Source: Bacteroidota bacterium (GTDB taxonomy: Bacteria > Bacteroidota > Bacteroidia > Chitinophagales > Chitinophagaceae). From it: DNA of 56,928 nt. Below the pieces are notes generated by a model, which did no database searches, had not been told where the DNA came from, and saw nothing but the letters and a program-made list of their open reading frames with translations. The number at the start of each line of letters is the position of its first letter. Position 1 is the stretch's first letter. The DNA lies in the NCBI GenBank assembly GCA_030706635.1, contig JAUZOD010000024.1, positions 1-56,928 on the forward strand, given 5' to 3'. This document shows positions 54,720 through 56,928 of the stretch, piece after piece. The translations under genes and the position numbers were made by a program.

Positions 54720-55853
54720 TCAGGGAAATATTTTCTGTAGTTCTTTGATCAGGTTATCTCCCCGTAGTTCCTTGCCGATAATTTTTCCCTCCTTGTCAAT
54801 CAGAAAGTTCATGGGAATCCCCTGGATGCCGTAAGCCGCTGTAGCGGGGGTTTCCCAGCCTTTCAAATCGGAAACCTGCGTCCAGGCAAGACCGTCTTTT
54901 TTAACCGCGGCCATCCAATCATCTTTGGATTCATCGATAGACACACCCAATATGTCGAAGCCCTTGTCGTGATACTGTTTATATGCTTTGACCACAGCCG
55001 GATTTTCTGCACGGCAGGGGCCGCACCAACTGGCCCAGAAGTCAACCAGTACGTATCTCCCCTTATAGGAGGAAAGACTTACAGGCTTGCCTTCCGCGTC
55101 GGGCGCAGAGAACTCCGGCGCTGGCTGGCCGATATCGGTTGCTTTCGCCCGTTGACGCAATTCGGCCACTTTGCGGCCATAATGGGTTGAACGGGCGGAA
55201 TCGTTCAGCATGCCGTATAATTTATCCATCTGCTTCGCGTCGGGGTTATACCGGAAATGCTCGTAAATCTCGTAAGCGGCAACGGTAGAACCGGGATGGG
55301 TGCGGGCATAATCCGCAATGAATACCTTGTGCAGGCTGTCCTGTAGATCATACACGCGATCCAGACTGTCCGCAGCCTGCTTATTCTTTTTATCACGCGC
55401 GGCCCGGTATTGTGTCATAATCTCAGCATGGCGATGCTGGTAAGCGGTGTCGGCAACATTGTCGAACTGATTAAATTCATCCTGGATAGGTGTGCCGGTG
55501 ATAATCGCATCATCCAAAGAATCTTTTTTGATCAGCATGGATATTCTTCCGTTCTCCAGAAAAAATCCTTTGAAGTTGTTGGGATCGCCGGCCTTATAAA
55601 TATGAAGATTACAAAATTCAGCACTGTCAGATCTGCCTTTGAAAGTAAAATAACCGTGATCGAGACGAGCACTGTCTTTGGCCCCGGTGCGGTCGTGATA
55701 AATATAAACCGTTCCCGTGTCCTGCCCGGTTATCTTACCGATGATCGCATACGATGCGTCTTTTTTGGCGGCCCGATCCTTGCCCGCGTTACCGTTATTA
55801 CAGGCGCTGAATATAACTATGGTCAACAGCGTGGAAAAGAGTATTTTTTTCAA
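54720..55853 (-). CDS. TlpA/ResA-like thioredoxin lipoprotein with DUF4369 domain
   Basis: A 377-residue lipoprotein: a signal peptide with lipobox IFSAC (Cys18), then a DUF4369-like domain (about 35-125, with FFLENGRISMLIKKDS). A helical linker follows, then a thioredoxin domain with WCGPC (276-280), preceded by LVDFWAS and followed by a cis-Pro region GIPMNFLID. It reduces or isomerises disulfides in the periplasm. The start is a TTG at 55853; no ATG fits. It lies 11 bp downstream of the hydratase gene, so one unit is likely. Confidence 0.88.
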   Translation of the reverse strand: MKKILFSTLLTIVIFSACNNGNAGKDRAAKKDASYAIIGKITGQDTGTVYIYHDRTGAKDSARLDHGYFTFKGRSDSAEFCNLHIYKAGDPNNFKGFFLENGRISMLIKKDSLDDAIITGTPIQDEFNQFDNVADTAYQHRHAEIMTQYRAARDKKNKQAADSLDRVYDLQDSLHKVFIADYARTHPGSTVAAYEIYEHFRYNPDAKQMDKLYGMLNDSARSTHYGRKVAELRQRAKATDIGQPAPEFSAPDAEGKPVSLSSYKGRYVLVDFWASWCGPCRAENPAVVKAYKQYHDKGFDILGVSIDESKDDWMAAVKKDGLAWTQVSDLKGWETPATAAYGIQGIPMNFLIDKEGKIIGKELRGDNLIKELQKIFP

Positions 55854-55864
55854 TTGGATGGTTT

Positions 55865-56928
55865 TTAGTTTCTGACAGGTTTGCCTGTTTTTAAAACGCT
55901 TTGTATTCTTTCGAGGGTCTTCTTCTCTCCGCAGAGTGAAAGAAAGGCTTCCCGTTCCAGATCAAGCAGGTATTGTTCCGTGACCAGTGTGGGCTCGCTC
56001 AGGTCGCCTCCGCACATCACAAAGGCGAGTTTCCGGGCCACGAGCACATCGTGATCCGTTGCATAGTTTCCCCGCCACATACCGTGGATGCCGGCATAGA
56101 GAGCGCCCAGCGCGGATCTGCCCAATACCCTGATGTCTTTGCGCAAAGTCGGCGTTTGATAACCATCGTTGAATAATTCGAGCACAGCGGTTTTCGCGTC
56201 CGCGATCCTGCGGTCGGGATTAATGGAAACGACGTCCCGGTCTTTTTTCAAAATACCCAGATCAAAAGCTTCGAATGCAGAAGTGGAGACTTTTGCAGTA
56301 GCGATGGTAAAGAAGCGGTTTTTCAGCGTGATGGTCTCCGGCTCATCGTGATGCAGTTCATCCGAAGCACGTAAAGCAAATTCCTTGGAGCCGCCCCCCC
56401 CGGGAATGAGGCCGACCCCTGCTTCCACCAGGCCAATATAAGATTCTGCGGCAGGAATTACCTTGTCTGCATGCAGACTCAGTTCACAGGCGCCGCCAAG
56501 GCTCAGACCATGCGGAGCAACCACCACGGGTATGGACGAATACCGTGCCCGCATGATGGCAGTTTGAAATAAGCGCACAGCCATATCCAGTTCTTCAAAT
56601 TCCTGCTCCACCGCCAGCATGAAGATCATGCCCACATTGGCGCCGGCAGAAAAATTTTGTCCTTCGTTGGCAACTACCAAACCCTTATATTTTTCTTCTG
56701 CGATGCCAATGGAGTGCTGGATGCCTTCGAGGACCTCGCCGCCGATGGTTCCGAGTTTGGTGTACCATTCCAGGCCGAGCACATCATCTCCGAGATGATA
56801 AAGCCGCGCAGCGCTGTTTTTCCAGACCGTCTGGTTTTCAAAATTTTTCATCACGATGAAGGCGTTGCCATCACCTGAAACGGTAGAAACATATTGTTTC
56901 TTCTTCGGAGAATAACAAAACTTTTGCC
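55865..56928 (-). CDS. 3-hydroxyacyl-CoA dehydrogenase/enoyl-CoA hydratase fusion, C-terminal part (5' end outside window)
   Basis: The frame is open through the right edge, so the N-terminal part is missing; a Met at 56854 is internal. The visible region is an enoyl-CoA hydratase/crotonase domain: NFSAGANVGM for the oxyanion hole, and LGGACELSLHAD with VGLIPGGGG for the catalytic region. Upstream of it the chain reads on without a start. The order dehydrogenase then hydratase fits the FadN-type beta-oxidation protein. The role is fatty-acid breakdown in the cytoplasm. A thiolase gene may lie beyond the edge. Confidence 0.85.
   Translation of the reverse strand, partial: QKFCYSPKKKQYVSTVSGDGNAFIVMKNFENQTVWKNSAARLYHLGDDVLGLEWYTKLGTIGGEVLEGIQHSIGIAEEKYKGLVVANEGQNFSAGANVGMIFMLAVEQEFEELDMAVRLFQTAIMRARYSSIPVVVAPHGLSLGGACELSLHADKVIPAAESYIGLVEAGVGLIPGGGGSKEFALRASDELHHDEPETITLKNRFFTIATAKVSTSAFEAFDLGILKKDRDVVSINPDRRIADAKTAVLELFNDGYQTPTLRKDIRVLGRSALGALYAGIHGMWRGNYATDHDVLVARKLAFVMCGGDLSEPTLVTEQYLLDLEREAFLSLCGEKKTLERIQSVLKTGKPVRN

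Overview
The window reads as chromosomal DNA from a member of the Bacteroidota, most likely the Chitinophagaceae. The support is: a PorT-type type IX secretion (T9SS) accessory protein next to menG; two secreted proteins with T9SS-type C-terminal sorting domains; promoter -7 boxes of the Bacteroidota form TAnnTTTG; a dcw cluster with no murF or ddl inside it; an atpD-atpC pair apart from the other ATP synthase genes; and a very short F1 epsilon subunit. MurE has the DNPR motif, so the peptidoglycan is probably meso-DAP type, and MenG implies menaquinone respiration. I saw no rRNA, tRNA, CRISPR array, transposase or phage gene.

Layout. 1-5.8 kb: a MutS-like ATPase cut by the left edge, dihydroorotase, a RemB/Wzi-like outer-membrane protein, porT and menG. 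5.8-6.2 kb: a non-coding stretch with a leftward terminator and a small open reading frame or remnant. 6.2-12.5 kb: engB, a YkuK-like RNase H-fold protein, a secreted metzincin-like protein whose catalytic Glu is Gln, a small secreted protein, a CoA-binding protein, a TonB-C-domain protein and a PIF1-type helicase. 12.5-16.3 kb: a compact four-gene leftward cluster (UbiA prenyltransferase, type III polyketide synthase, methyltransferase, FAD oxidoreductase) that looks like a specialised lipid or quinone pathway. 16.5-26.6 kb: a tiny T9SS-tagged protein, the pyruvate dehydrogenase E2 subunit, a 1160-residue GH18/deacetylase/GT2 fusion, dnaX with a candidate frameshift site, a GNAT-like protein and a membrane protein. 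26.8-31.9 kb: atpD-atpC, a YqgE protein, an orphan histidine kinase and a long QueA. 32.1-48.3 kb: the complete dcw cluster mraZ-rsmH-ftsL-ftsI-murE-mraY-murD-ftsW-murG-murC-ftsQ-ftsA-ftsZ, closed by a strong terminator. 48.4-56.9 kb: a TIGR01777 epimerase, an M16 protease pair, an ABC exporter, an M10-like protease, a TlpA-like lipoprotein and the C-terminal part of a fused hydroxyacyl-CoA dehydrogenase/enoyl-CoA hydratase cut by the right edge.

Most of the window is core housekeeping. The signals I rate highest are the A9 slippery run in dnaX, placed where a gamma-like short form would end; the type III PKS cluster; the Glu-to-Gln metzincin; the three-enzyme polysaccharide fusion; three GTG-centred boxes at exact 10-bp spacing over the mraZ promoter (a likely MraZ operator); and a family of related inverted repeats in three intergenic gaps, one of them inside the dcw operon.

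All functional calls come from reading motifs and comparing with remembered families. No search or alignment was run.
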